NCBI GenBank assembly: GCA_946886995.1
Contig: CAMPJU010000013.1
Span: forward strand, 1 to 13,483
DNA: 13,483 bases
Source of the DNA: an uncultured Lysobacteraceae bacterium
Lineage (GTDB): Bacteria; Pseudomonadota; Gammaproteobacteria; Xanthomonadales; Xanthomonadaceae
Direction: 5' to 3'
The notes beneath the pieces were generated by a model that saw only the letters and a program-made list of their open reading frames with translations, was not told the origin of the DNA and searched no databases. Both the position numbers and the translations under genes were made by a program. The number at the start of each line of letters is the position of its first letter. Within the stretch, counting starts at the first letter, position 1. Below, in pieces: positions 1-7,249 of this stretch.

Positions 1-16
1 CTGAGCATTTACCACC

Positions 17-45
17 AAAAACCCCGGCATATTGCCGGGGTTTTT
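17..45 (-). terminator. Bidirectional rho-independent terminator after rpiA
   Basis: An 8-bp perfect GC-rich stem (22-29 with 33-40) encloses a 3-nt loop. It is flanked by five A on the left and five T on the right, so it can end transcripts from either strand. On the minus strand it lies 22 nt past the rpiA stop and would close the fau-EVE-rpiA transcript. On the plus strand it would serve a gene outside the window to the left. Nothing else is visible in bases 1-16. Confidence 0.9.
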
Positions 46-67
46 CTTTGCGCGCAGGAAACCGGTC

Positions 68-715
68 TCAGAAGGTTTCCGGTGGCTCGCCGCCGACGAT
101 TACGATGTCGGCGCGTCGTCGCGCGAACAGGCCCGTGCAGACGACGCCGGGGATCTGCTCGAGTTCACGCTCCAGGGCCACCGGATCCTCGATAGACAGG
201 CCATGCACGTCCAGGATCCAGTTGCCGTTGTCCGTGGTCACGCCTTCCCGCCAGACCGGTTGGCCGCCACATCGAGCGACCAGTTCACGCGCGACGAGGC
301 TTCGGGCCATCGGGATCACTTCCACCGGTAGCGGGAACCGCCCCAGCACCGGGACCCGCTTGGCGGGATCGATGATGCAGACGAAACGCTCGCTGGCCTG
401 CGCGATGACTTTCTCGCGGGTGAGTGCCGCGCCGCCTCCCTTGATCAGGCACTTGCCCGGATCGCACTCGTCCGCGCCGTCGACGTAGAGGGGAAGGGTC
501 CCGCAGTTGTTGAGCTCCAGGACCTCGATGCCGTGCGCCCGCAGGCGCTCGGTGCTCTGGGACGAACTGGAGACCGCCCCTTCGATCCGGTTTCGGATCC
601 GCGCCAGCGCATCGATGAAGAACGCGACCGTCGACCCGGTGCCCACCCCGACGACCATCCCGTCCTCGACGTAGTCGATGGCCTTTTCGCCGGCCAGGCG
701 CTTGGCTTCGCTCAT
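68..715 (-). CDS. rpiA: Ribose-5-phosphate isomerase A
   Basis: Cytoplasmic RpiA interconverts ribose 5-phosphate and ribulose 5-phosphate in the non-oxidative pentose phosphate pathway. The 215-aa length is close to the usual ~219 aa. Visible family motifs are GTGST (25-29, phosphate loop), DGADE (79-83), [11 protein letters not shown] (92-102) and TDNGN near residue 161. By alignment to E. coli RpiA with an offset of two, the active-site residues D81, D84, K94 and E103 correspond to D79, D82, K92 and E101, all present. The ATG at 715 gives the normal family N-terminus; only a weak GGGG stretch precedes it. It lies 27 nt after the EVE gene on the same strand and is probably co-transcribed with fau and that gene. 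A strong terminator follows. Confidence 0.97.
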   Translation of the reverse strand: MSEAKRLAGEKAIDYVEDGMVVGVGTGSTVAFFIDALARIRNRIEGAVSSSSQSTERLRAHGIEVLELNNCGTLPLYVDGADECDPGKCLIKGGGAALTREKVIAQASERFVCIIDPAKRVPVLGRFPLPVEVIPMARSLVARELVARCGGQPVWREGVTTDNGNWILDVHGLSIEDPVALERELEQIPGVVCTGLFARRRADIVIVGGEPPETF

Positions 716-728
716 GCGGTACCCCGGT

Positions 729-753
729 TCATTCCAGTGTGGTCATTCCAGTG
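729..753. repeat. 11-bp direct repeat over a stop codon
   Basis: The 11-mer TCATTCCAGTG (plus strand) occurs at 729-739 and again at 743-753, 3 bp apart. The copy at 743-753 encodes the last residues and TGA stop of the EVE protein on the minus strand. The other copy lies in the short spacer before rpiA. This looks like a small local tandem duplication; no function is evident. Confidence 0.75.
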
Positions 754-1210
754 CCAGCAGCAGCTTCCACTGCGCGGCGGAGACCGGCAGCACCGACAGG
801 CGCGAGCCCCGGCGGATCAGCTCGAACTCTTCGCCCAGCCGGTCTGCATGTTCGCGGATTTCCTGCAGGGTGATGGCCCGCCGCAGCTTGCGCACGAATC
901 CCACGTCGACCATGAACCAGCGGGGCTCTTCCCGGGTTGCCTTCGGGTCGTGGTACTTGGACCCGGGCTGGAACTGGGTGGGGTCCGGGTAGGCCGCGGT
1001 GACGATCGCCCCGATCCCGTAGATCCCCGGGACCTCGGTATTGGAGTGGTAGAAGAACATCTCGTCGCCGACCTTCATCTGGCGCATGAAGTTGCGTGCC
1101 TGGTAGTTGCGCACGCCGGTCCAGGGCTCGGTTCGCACGCGCGCCAGGTCGTCGATCGAGAAATCGCCCGGTTCGGACTTCATCAGCCAATGGCGCTTGC
1201 GCGTGCTCAC
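743..1210 (-). CDS. EVE domain-containing protein
   Basis: A 155-aa single-domain EVE protein (PUA-like fold related to YTH). Family members bind modified nucleic-acid bases; the ligand of this housekeeping version is not established, so the role here is unknown. Recognisable family stretches are HWLMKSEPGDFSIDDL (7-22), WTGVRNYQARNFM (30-42), VGDEMFFYHSN (47-57), the AYPDP segment (73-77) and PRWFMVDV (96-103). The start chosen is the GTG at 1210 rather than the far-upstream ATG at 1339: it sets the N-terminus just before the conserved HWLMKSEP and makes a 4-bp GTGA overlap with the fau stop, typical of translational coupling. A GGAG lies 11-14 nt upstream inside fau. The extra 43 residues of the longer frame lie antisense or out of frame to fau and look non-native. 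Confidence 0.93.
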   Translation of the reverse strand: MSTRKRHWLMKSEPGDFSIDDLARVRTEPWTGVRNYQARNFMRQMKVGDEMFFYHSNTEVPGIYGIGAIVTAAYPDPTQFQPGSKYHDPKATREEPRWFMVDVGFVRKLRRAITLQEIREHADRLGEEFELIRRGSRLSVLPVSAAQWKLLLALE

Positions 1211-1812
1211 GCTGCAGGCAGCTCCGGTTGGAAAAGGAAGGTGTCGCGTTCCGTGCACAGGGCATCCAGCGGCACGTCCCATGGTTCGGCGGCCAGCGCA
1301 TCCACCTGCTGCAGCGCGAACGCGACGCCCACCAGCCATGGCGAACGGGAGGCGTCCCGCCGGAACGCGAACGTGCGATCGTACCAGCCGGCACCCATGC
1401 CGAGCCGCTGGCCGGTCGCATCGAACCCGACCAGTGGCATCACCACGCAGGCCATCGCATCACCGGGCAACAACGCATCCCGAGGGACGTCCGGTTCGGG
1501 GATGCCGAACCGGTTCGACACCAGCGGCGCACCCGGTCGCCAGGGCGCGAAGCGCAGGCAACGATCAGCGTGCAGAACCGGCAGGCAATACGTGACGCCA
1601 GCCGGCAAGCCCATCTGCCACGCGTGCAGCGCGATCTCGCCATCCATCGCCCAGTAGCCCGCCACTCGTCCCGACCGGGGCATGAAGGGCAGCGCGGCGA
1701 GGCGTGCGGCAACCCGCTCAGCAGCAGACATGCGGTCGGCCGGGGAAAGCGCCCGGCGGCGGTCACGCAAGGTGGCGCGCAGCGCTGCACGTTCGGTCTG
1801 GGAGCGGGTCAT
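1207..1812 (-). CDS. fau: 5-formyltetrahydrofolate cyclo-ligase
   Basis: This enzyme (5-FCL, YgfA/Fau, MTHFS family) uses ATP to convert 5-formyl-THF to 5,10-methenyl-THF, returning stored folate to the one-carbon pool. The 201-aa protein shows the usual order: basic N-terminal helix with a DRRRAL segment (17-22), GYWAMDGEI (52-60), FGIPEPDV (102-109), the nucleotide-binding GQRLGMGAGWYDR (134-146), then FALQQVDALAAEPWD and PLDALCTE near the C-terminus (165-188). It begins 30 nt past the terminator of ssrS, the same order as zapA-ssrS-fau in E. coli, where fau is read partly by read-through from the 6S gene. No convincing separate promoter fits in the short gap, so leaky termination is the likely source of transcript. 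Its stop overlaps the start of the EVE gene. Confidence 0.96.
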   Translation of the reverse strand: MTRSQTERAALRATLRDRRRALSPADRMSAAERVAARLAALPFMPRSGRVAGYWAMDGEIALHAWQMGLPAGVTYCLPVLHADRCLRFAPWRPGAPLVSNRFGIPEPDVPRDALLPGDAMACVVMPLVGFDATGQRLGMGAGWYDRTFAFRRDASRSPWLVGVAFALQQVDALAAEPWDVPLDALCTERDTFLFQPELPAA

Positions 1813-1841
1813 GCGCCTACGCTACCCGGCGCGACGCAACG

Positions 1842-1868
1842 AAAAAAGCCCGCACCAGGGCGGGCTTT
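1842..1868 (-). terminator. Terminator between ssrS and fau
   Basis: On the minus strand AAAGCCCGC (1868-1860) pairs perfectly with GCGGGCTTT (1853-1845) around a 6-nt loop. The stem ends in T, so transcripts finish in a run of six U. It starts 10 nt after the predicted 3' end of 6S RNA and lies before fau, so it can separate the abundant RNA from the mRNA or attenuate read-through. With its A-rich left arm it could also work on the other strand. Confidence 0.85.
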
Positions 1869-1878
1869 CTCCGGAACA

Positions 1879-2068
1879 GGAACATCCTCCGCCATGACGA
1901 TGCACGCCAAACGACCTTGAACCCGGGGTTCAAGTGGGAATGCCTGGATGCCGTCGGGCTTCCCGCTGCAAGGCGGACCTGCACTCCTGGCATCCGCTGC
2001 ATCCCCGTGGTCGTCATTAAGGGACAAGGCGAATGTTTGCGCGCGCCGTCGGGCACGGCAGAGGACGC
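1879..2068 (-). ncRNA. ssrS: 6S RNA
   Basis: 6S RNA mimics an open promoter and traps housekeeping-sigma RNA polymerase, mainly in stationary phase. The call rests on structure and place. The ends pair in an unbroken 14-bp closing stem (minus 2067-2054 with 1896-1883) that includes three G-U pairs. The 3' half holds the self-complementary CTTGAACCCCGGGTTCAAG (1934-1916), which matches the CUUGAAC...GUUCAAG hairpin of E. coli 6S RNA. The ~190-nt size fits the family (E. coli 184 nt). It lies between zapA and fau as in E. coli, with a -10 box upstream and a terminator downstream. Exact ends are inferred from the stem and may be off by a few nucleotides. Together with its signals it accounts for the 319-bp gap 1813-2131. 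Confidence 0.93.
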
Positions 2069-2074
2069 AGGAAA

Positions 2075-2080
2075 AGTATA
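2075..2080 (-). promoter_or_regulatory. -10 box of the ssrS promoter
   Basis: TATACT (minus 2080-2075) stands 6 nt before the predicted first base of 6S RNA at about 2068. No good -35 hexamer is seen at 16-18 bp; the region upstream is almost all G and C. No terminator lies between zapA and this box, so longer transcripts from zapA may also feed ssrS. Confidence 0.65.
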
Positions 2081-2131
2081 GCGAAACGGGCGCGCCGCGC
2101 ATCCCCGTCCGTCGGTCGCGATGGCGCCGAT

Positions 2132-2431
2132 TCAGGTGTCGAGCAACGCGTCGAGCCGCTGCTCCACCGTGTCGAGCGTGCGCTTGACGTCGCGGTCGCG
2201 TCGCGCATTGTCGTCGCGCAGCTGTTGCAGTTCATGCGCCAGGTTCAGGGCCGCCAGCACCGCCACCCGGTCGAGCGCGGCGACGCGATTGCCGCCGCGG
2301 ATCTCGCGCATCCGGGCGTCCAGCAGGCGTGCCGCGGCCGACAGGCTGTCGCGTTCGTCGGGCCCGCAACCGACGGTGTACTCGCGGTCGAGGATGCGGA
2401 TGACGACCGGCTCGCTGGTGCTGCTGCTCAT
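2132..2431 (-). CDS. zapA: Cell division protein ZapA
   Basis: ZapA is a small cytoplasmic protein that binds FtsZ and bundles its protofilaments, helping the Z-ring assemble at midcell. The 99-aa length is close to the usual ~100-110 aa. The N-terminal half (about 8-65) has the ZapA pattern of a short beta hairpin (VVIRILDREYTVGCGPDE) followed by a helix with LLDARMREIR, then a helix with RVAVLAALNLAHELQQL. The rest (65-99) is a charged coiled coil used for dimer and tetramer formation. It starts 7 nt after the preceding ZapB-like gene; the TGAGG ribosome-binding site overlaps that gene's TGA stop, so the two are coupled. Upstream of ssrS is its conserved gammaproteobacterial place. Confidence 0.95.
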   Translation of the reverse strand: MSSSTSEPVVIRILDREYTVGCGPDERDSLSAAARLLDARMREIRGGNRVAALDRVAVLAALNLAHELQQLRDDNARRDRDVKRTLDTVEQRLDALLDT

Positions 2432-2438
2432 GCGCGCC

Positions 2439-2660
2439 TCACGTGTTCTGCTCGAGCGACTTCAGCCGGGCGATCATCGCCTCGACCCGGGTCCGCGCCT
2501 GCTCGTTCTTGGCGAGCAACTGCGAGCGTTCGCCGGACAGCTGCTCCTGCTGCTGGCGCAGGCTCCGGTTCTCTTCCGCCAGCCGTTGCGCGTGCGCGGC
2601 CAGCGCCTCCACGCGTTCGGCCAGGGCGCGGAGCCGGGCGCTGGTGTCGTCTGCATCCAT
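2439..2660 (-). CDS. ZapB-like coiled-coil protein (TIGR02449 type)
   Basis: A 73-aa protein that is almost entirely one heptad-repeat coiled coil (about 6-70), rich in Glu, Arg, Gln and Leu, with no membrane segment. It resembles the small conserved proteins found directly upstream of zapA in xanthomonads and pseudomonads (TIGR02449), often called ZapB-like. ZapB joins ZapA at the Z-ring in E. coli, and the coupling to zapA suggests a shared job, but this is inference from size and place. The ATG at 2660 is chosen because the coiled coil starts right after it and a good promoter ends just before it; the longer open frame upstream runs antisense to nothing conserved and lies inside the preceding gene. 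Confidence 0.85.
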   Translation of the reverse strand: MDADDTSARLRALAERVEALAAHAQRLAEENRSLRQQQEQLSGERSQLLAKNEQARTRVEAMIARLKSLEQNT

Positions 2661-2667
2661 GGCCGGC

Positions 2668-2696
2668 AAGATAGGCAGCGGCCGGGGGGCGGTCAA
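2668..2696 (-). promoter_or_regulatory. Promoter of ZapB-like/zapA, probably leaderless
   Basis: On the minus strand TTGACC (2696-2691, five of six to consensus) and TATCTT (2673-2668, four of six) are spaced by exactly 17 bp. A start site about 7 nt past the -10 falls at 2661-2660, on the ATG of the ZapB-like gene, so the mRNA would have almost no leader. The -35 box contains the TGA stop of the upstream GGDEF-EAL gene. Confidence 0.65.
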
Positions 2697-5600
2697 GGAG
2701 CGCCCACGCCGGGCGCGACGTGAGGCGTCGCCACCCGGTTGCGGACGAATGCCAGGCAGTCGGCGGGCTCCAGCGGCGGCGCCAGCCAGTACCCCTGGAT
2801 CTCGTCGCAGCCGTGCTCGCGCAGGAACTGCACCTGTGCAGGGTTCTCCACGCCCTCCGCCACCACCACCAGGCCCAGCGAATGGGCCATCGTGATGACC
2901 GTGCTGGTGATCGCCTCGTCGTCCGGGTCGCGGGTCAGGTCGTCGATGAACTCCTTGTCGATCTTGATCGTGGTGATCGGCAGGCGCTTGAGGTACGCCA
3001 GCGACGAATACCCGGTCCCGAAGTCGTCGATCGCGAGCGACACGCCCGTGCGCCGGAACGCCTGGAGCGTCGCCATCGTGTGCTCGGCCCCGGCCATGAT
3101 CACGCTCTCGGTGAGCTCGAGTTCGAGTGCGGAGGCGGGCACGCCGGTTTCGGCAAGGACGCGCGAGACTACCGCGGGCAGGTCGCCCCGCAACAACTGC
3201 AACGACGACACGTTGACCGCCATCGCCAGGTCGACCAGGCCCTCCGCGCGCCACCGTTGCAGTGTGGAACACGCCTGTCGCAGCGCCCACTCCCCGATCT
3301 CCAGGATCATCCCGCTCTCCTCGGCGAGGGGGATGAACTGCGCCGGCGGAATGCTGCCCAGCTCCGGGCTGTCCCACCGCAGCAGGGCCTCCACCGCGGT
3401 GATCCGCCCCTGCGGCAACGACATCCGCGGCTGGAACATCAACGTCAGCTCGTCCCGGTCGAGCACCTTGCGCAATGCGCCGGCCATCGTCGCGCGCCGG
3501 CGGATCTGGACGTCCATCGACTCGGCATAGCGCATGCAGGTGCGGCGTCCGGCGGCCTTCGCCTGGTACATGGCGGTGTCGGCATGCTTGAGCAGGTCCG
3601 ATGGCGCCTGCGCGTTGTCCGGGTACAGGCTGATGCCGATCGACGGCGAGATGGTCACGTCCAGGTCGGTGTCGACCTCCAGGGGAGCCTCGAAGGCCGC
3701 GATCAGGTCGCGGGCCACCTGCTCCGCGTCGCCGGGCGCGTCGACCCCCTCCAGCACGACGGTGAATTCGTCACCGCCCAGCCGCGCGACCGTGTGCGTA
3801 CGCCCGACGACCTCCTGCAGCCGCACCGCCGCGGCGCGGAGGATGCGGTCCCCCGCCGCATGGCCGAGCGAATCGTTGATGTCCTTGAACCGGTCCAGGT
3901 CGAGGAACAGCACCGCGATCCGCGACTGTTGCCGCCGCGCACGCACGATGGCGCGCGACAGCCGCTCCGACAGCAGCGCCCGGTTCGGCAGCCCGGTCAG
4001 CGTGTCGTAGTTGGCCAGGTAGCGCAGCTCCTGTTCGGCACGCTTCTGGTCGGTGATGTCGGTGAGCACCGCCACGTAATGGACGGGCTCGCCGCTGGCG
4101 TCGAGCACGGCGCTGCTCTGCAGCCAGCAGAGGAATTCCTCGCCATCCTTGCGCCGCTGCCACATCTCGCCGGACCAGCGTCCATGGCGCTTGAGCTCGG
4201 ACCGCCAGTTCGCATAGAAGCGCGGATCGTGCCGGCCGCTGTCCAGCAGGTCGGTCGGGCGGCCCACGACTTCGGACTGCTGGTAGCCGGTCATCCGCGC
4301 AAACGCCGGATTGACCGAAACGAAGCCGAACTCGCGATCGAACACGGTCACGGCCTCGCTCATGCTCCGCAGCACCTCCGAGGCGATCCGGCGCTCGCGT
4401 TCCGCGCGCCGGCTGATGCTGATGTCGCGGGCGGTCCCGGCCACCCGCAGCGCGCGCCCTTCTTCGTTGCGTTCGACGACGCGTCCACGCGTGCGGATCC
4501 AGGTCCAGCCGCCGTCGGGGCGCCGTACCCGGTGTTCGGAGAGGAACAGGCCCTCCTCGCCGCGCAGGTGCCGGCGCATGCGGTCCTTCACGTCGGGCAG
4601 GTCCTCCGGGTGGACCTGCAACTCGTCCGCACTGGCGATCGACAACCCGATGTCCGCGTCGGGGCCCACGGATTCGTCGCCGCGCATCCAGTGCAGCGTG
4701 CCGCGAACCGGATCGTAGTCCCAGAATTGCTCGCCCGACGCCCAGAGCGCGAGCTTCAGCCGTTCCTCGCGCTCGCGGATCTGGCCGAAGTACCCGCGCT
4801 CGCGCGCGCGCCGGCGCAGCCACGTCCCCGCAAGGGCGGCGAGCAACAGCAGCGCCGCCACCGCATACGCCGCCAGGTACCACGGTTGGCGCCAGGCGGG
4901 GGGGGCCACGATGACCGGCAGCTGCAGGCCGGTGGCGTTCCACGTCCCGTCCCGGCCCGTCGCTTCCACCTGAAGCGCGTATTCGCCCGATGGCAGGCCT
5001 GTATACGTGATGTCGTTGCGGGTCCCGTTGTCGATCCAGTCGTCGTGGAGGCCCTGCAGGCGGTACCGGTACCGCGTAGGCGAGGACGCCGCATGGTCGA
5101 GCGCGCCGACGCGCAGGCGCACGATCCCCGCATCGCCGGGAACCCGCAGTTCGCGTGGTGGCCAGAGCACGGTGCCGTCGCGCGGTGCGTCGGCGCCGAC
5201 CCGGACACCGAGCAGGCGCAGCGGTGCGTCGTACGCCGTCTCCCGCACGAGTGCCGGATCGAACAGGTTCAGGCCACTCACTCCGCCCATCGCGACCCGG
5301 CCATCGGCGAGCATGGTGGCCGCGCCGCCGTTGAATTCGACGTCCTGCAGGCCGTCCGACAGGCTGTACCGCGTGACCCGCCCGTGCGCCTCGCCGGGCG
5401 CATGCTCGAACCGCGCGATGCCGTTGTCGGTGCCCAGCCAGAGCGTGCCTTCCGGGGACTCGGCCATGCTGAAGACCGTCTGCACGGCCCGTTCCTCGAG
5501 CGGGCGCTCCATCGGGTGCTCGAAGGTGATCCGCCCGGCGGATTCGCGGACGCGGCTGAGGCCCGAGTGCGTCCCGACCCAGAGCGTCCCGTCGGCGCCT

Positions 5601-7222
5601 TCGTGCAGCGAGCGCACCAGGTCTCCGGCGAGGCTCGCGGGATCCTCGATGCCATGGCGGAACCAGCGCAGCCGACGGCTGGTCGGTTCGTGCAGTCCCA
5701 GGCCGTCGCTTGTGGCAAACCAGACGCGCCCTTCGCGGTCCACTTCCACCGCGTGGACCAGGCCGCCGCGTCCGTCGCCCGCCCCGGCGACGCGCTGGAG
5801 CCGTCCCGTGTCCGGCCGGTAGCGGAACAGGCCTTCTCCATTGCTGCCCAACCACAACGTGCCATCGGCGCCCCGGTCGATGCTGCGCAGGCCGGGCATG
5901 GCACGATCAGGCAGGTCGACCTGCCTGGCGGTGAGCGCCGCGGTATCGAGCAGCAGCAGGCCCCGCGTCGTCGCCGCCCAGAGCCGGTTCGCGCCGGCCC
6001 GCTCGAACGCCATGATCCGCGCCGGGGAAGCGCTGCCGGCCGGGGCGCGCCACTGGTCGGGGAGCAGCGCGGCGAGATCCTCGAACCCCTCCTCGTGCCG
6101 GTAGCGCAGCAGGTGTCCCGCGTCACTGCCGATCCACAACGCACCGTCGTCGCCTTCGACCACCGCGCGGATGCTGTTCGTCGCCACCGGCGCGGCACCG
6201 GCGCGGTCGACCAGGTAGGCGAAGCGCGCGCCCGCGGGGTTGGTGACGGCCACGCCGCGGATCTGTCCACCGATCCAGAGCTGGCCGCTGCGGTCGACCA
6301 GCAGCGCGCCCACCGACGCCTCCGGGAGGCTGCCCGGCACCGCCGGGTCTTCCCGGAGCCACTGGGTCGCGCCGGTGTCGGGATCGAAACGGACCAGGCC
6401 CTCCGCCGCGATCGACAGCCACAGGCGCCCATCGGGCGCCTGGACCACGGCGCGGACATCGGACGGTGGCGCCCCCGGTGCAGGCCAGGCCCGTTGCAGC
6501 GACCGTTCCCCCGGGGCCAGCCGGAACAGCCCGTCGTCGCGCCCGATCCACAGCCGGTCGTCCGCGGCGACGAACAAGGCGTTCACCGGTGCCGCCGGAC
6601 CGATCCGGTGCCCTCCGCCTGGTCCGGCGACCCGGTAGAGGCCAGCGCCGGCGCCGAACCAGACGGTGCCGCTCGCGTCCCTCGCCAATGCCTGCCGCCC
6701 GGCGCCCCGGTCGTCCAGGCGCAGCACGCGGGTCCGCCTGCCGGTCTCCGGGTCCAGCCGCTCGAGGCCGGCACCGGTCCCGATCCAGGCCTGGCCATCC
6801 TCGACCAGCAGGCTGCGGACGTGCCGGGAGTCGTCGGCCGCGGGCGCGAAGCGCTGGAAATCGCCGGTGCGCAGGTCCAGCCTGACGACGTACTGGGAAT
6901 ATGTGCCCACCCATACGGCGCGACCCGCTTCGACCTCGATCGCGGTGACGAAGCTGTCGGGCAGGCTCGAACGATCGTTGGGGTCGTGGCGCCAGGCGCG
7001 GAAGCGTTCGCCATCGAACCGGTGCAGGCCGCCCTGGGTGCCGACCCACACGAATCCCTGGTCGTCCTCGTCCAGCGCGGTCACGGTGTTCTGTGCCAGG
7101 CCCTGTTCGGTGCCCAGCCGCTTGAAGTAGAAATCGCGCACGGTCGCGTCCGCGCGCTGCGGGGCTGCCAGCGCCAGGCCGAGTGCGCACAGCGTGGCGG
7201 CTAGGGAGACGTGAAAACGCAC
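2693..7222 (-). CDS. Two-propeller sensor, PAS-PAS-GGDEF-EAL c-di-GMP enzyme
   Basis: A 1509-aa membrane protein that can make and break cyclic di-GMP. From GTG 7222: signal peptide (1-26, ending ADA); about 14 Reg_prop repeats with W-x-G cores (to ~690), enough for two seven-bladed propellers; Y_Y_Y domain (~710-772); one transmembrane helix (781-802); PAS (822-935); PAS (~945-1062); GGDEF (~1065-1235); EAL (~1245-1500). GGDEF is intact (1149-1153), but the inhibitory RxxD site reads R1141-T-H-T1144. EAL residues are all present: E1278-A-L, NVSSLQL, LTES, DDFGTGYSS, IKID, AEGVE, QGY. The sensor half should lie in the periplasm, where related propellers sense sugars in hybrid two-component proteins. 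The ATG at 7279 (1528 aa) is the other start; it would put the visible -10 element inside the gene. No partner transporter is seen nearby. Confidence 0.93.
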   Translation of the reverse strand: MRFHVSLAATLCALGLALAAPQRADATVRDFYFKRLGTEQGLAQNTVTALDEDDQGFVWVGTQGGLHRFDGERFRAWRHDPNDRSSLPDSFVTAIEVEAGRAVWVGTYSQYVVRLDLRTGDFQRFAPAADDSRHVRSLLVEDGQAWIGTGAGLERLDPETGRRTRVLRLDDRGAGRQALARDASGTVWFGAGAGLYRVAGPGGGHRIGPAAPVNALFVAADDRLWIGRDDGLFRLAPGERSLQRAWPAPGAPPSDVRAVVQAPDGRLWLSIAAEGLVRFDPDTGATQWLREDPAVPGSLPEASVGALLVDRSGQLWIGGQIRGVAVTNPAGARFAYLVDRAGAAPVATNSIRAVVEGDDGALWIGSDAGHLLRYRHEEGFEDLAALLPDQWRAPAGSASPARIMAFERAGANRLWAATTRGLLLLDTAALTARQVDLPDRAMPGLRSIDRGADGTLWLGSNGEGLFRYRPDTGRLQRVAGAGDGRGGLVHAVEVDREGRVWFATSDGLGLHEPTSRRLRWFRHGIEDPASLAGDLVRSLHEGADGTLWVGTHSGLSRVRESAGRITFEHPMERPLEERAVQTVFSMAESPEGTLWLGTDNGIARFEHAPGEAHGRVTRYSLSDGLQDVEFNGGAATMLADGRVAMGGVSGLNLFDPALVRETAYDAPLRLLGVRVGADAPRDGTVLWPPRELRVPGDAGIVRLRVGALDHAASSPTRYRYRLQGLHDDWIDNGTRNDITYTGLPSGEYALQVEATGRDGTWNATGLQLPVIVAPPAWRQPWYLAAYAVAALLLLAALAGTWLRRRARERGYFGQIREREERLKLALWASGEQFWDYDPVRGTLHWMRGDESVGPDADIGLSIASADELQVHPEDLPDVKDRMRRHLRGEEGLFLSEHRVRRPDGGWTWIRTRGRVVERNEEGRALRVAGTARDISISRRAERERRIASEVLRSMSEAVTVFDREFGFVSVNPAFARMTGYQQSEVVGRPTDLLDSGRHDPRFYANWRSELKRHGRWSGEMWQRRKDGEEFLCWLQSSAVLDASGEPVHYVAVLTDITDQKRAEQELRYLANYDTLTGLPNRALLSERLSRAIVRARRQQSRIAVLFLDLDRFKDINDSLGHAAGDRILRAAAVRLQEVVGRTHTVARLGGDEFTVVLEGVDAPGDAEQVARDLIAAFEAPLEVDTDLDVTISPSIGISLYPDNAQAPSDLLKHADTAMYQAKAAGRRTCMRYAESMDVQIRRRATMAGALRKVLDRDELTLMFQPRMSLPQGRITAVEALLRWDSPELGSIPPAQFIPLAEESGMILEIGEWALRQACSTLQRWRAEGLVDLAMAVNVSSLQLLRGDLPAVVSRVLAETGVPASALELELTESVIMAGAEHTMATLQAFRRTGVSLAIDDFGTGYSSLAYLKRLPITTIKIDKEFIDDLTRDPDDEAITSTVITMAHSLGLVVVAEGVENPAQVQFLREHGCDEIQGYWLAPPLEPADCLAFVRNRVATPHVAPGVGAP

Positions 7223-7249
7223 GGACACCGCTGGGAGTGATGCAACGCC

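Noticed and set aside
533..1657. Open reading frame of 374 codons on the plus strand over rpiA, EVE and fau
   Set aside because: It crosses three recognised genes on the opposite strand and has no conserved motif.
2720..7204. Open reading frame of 1494 codons on the plus strand, antisense to the propeller GGDEF-EAL gene
   Set aside because: It mirrors the real gene in the frame that high-GC codon use leaves free of stops. Its translation is rich in Arg, His, Gln and Pro with no domain pattern, whereas the minus strand has clear catalytic motifs throughout.
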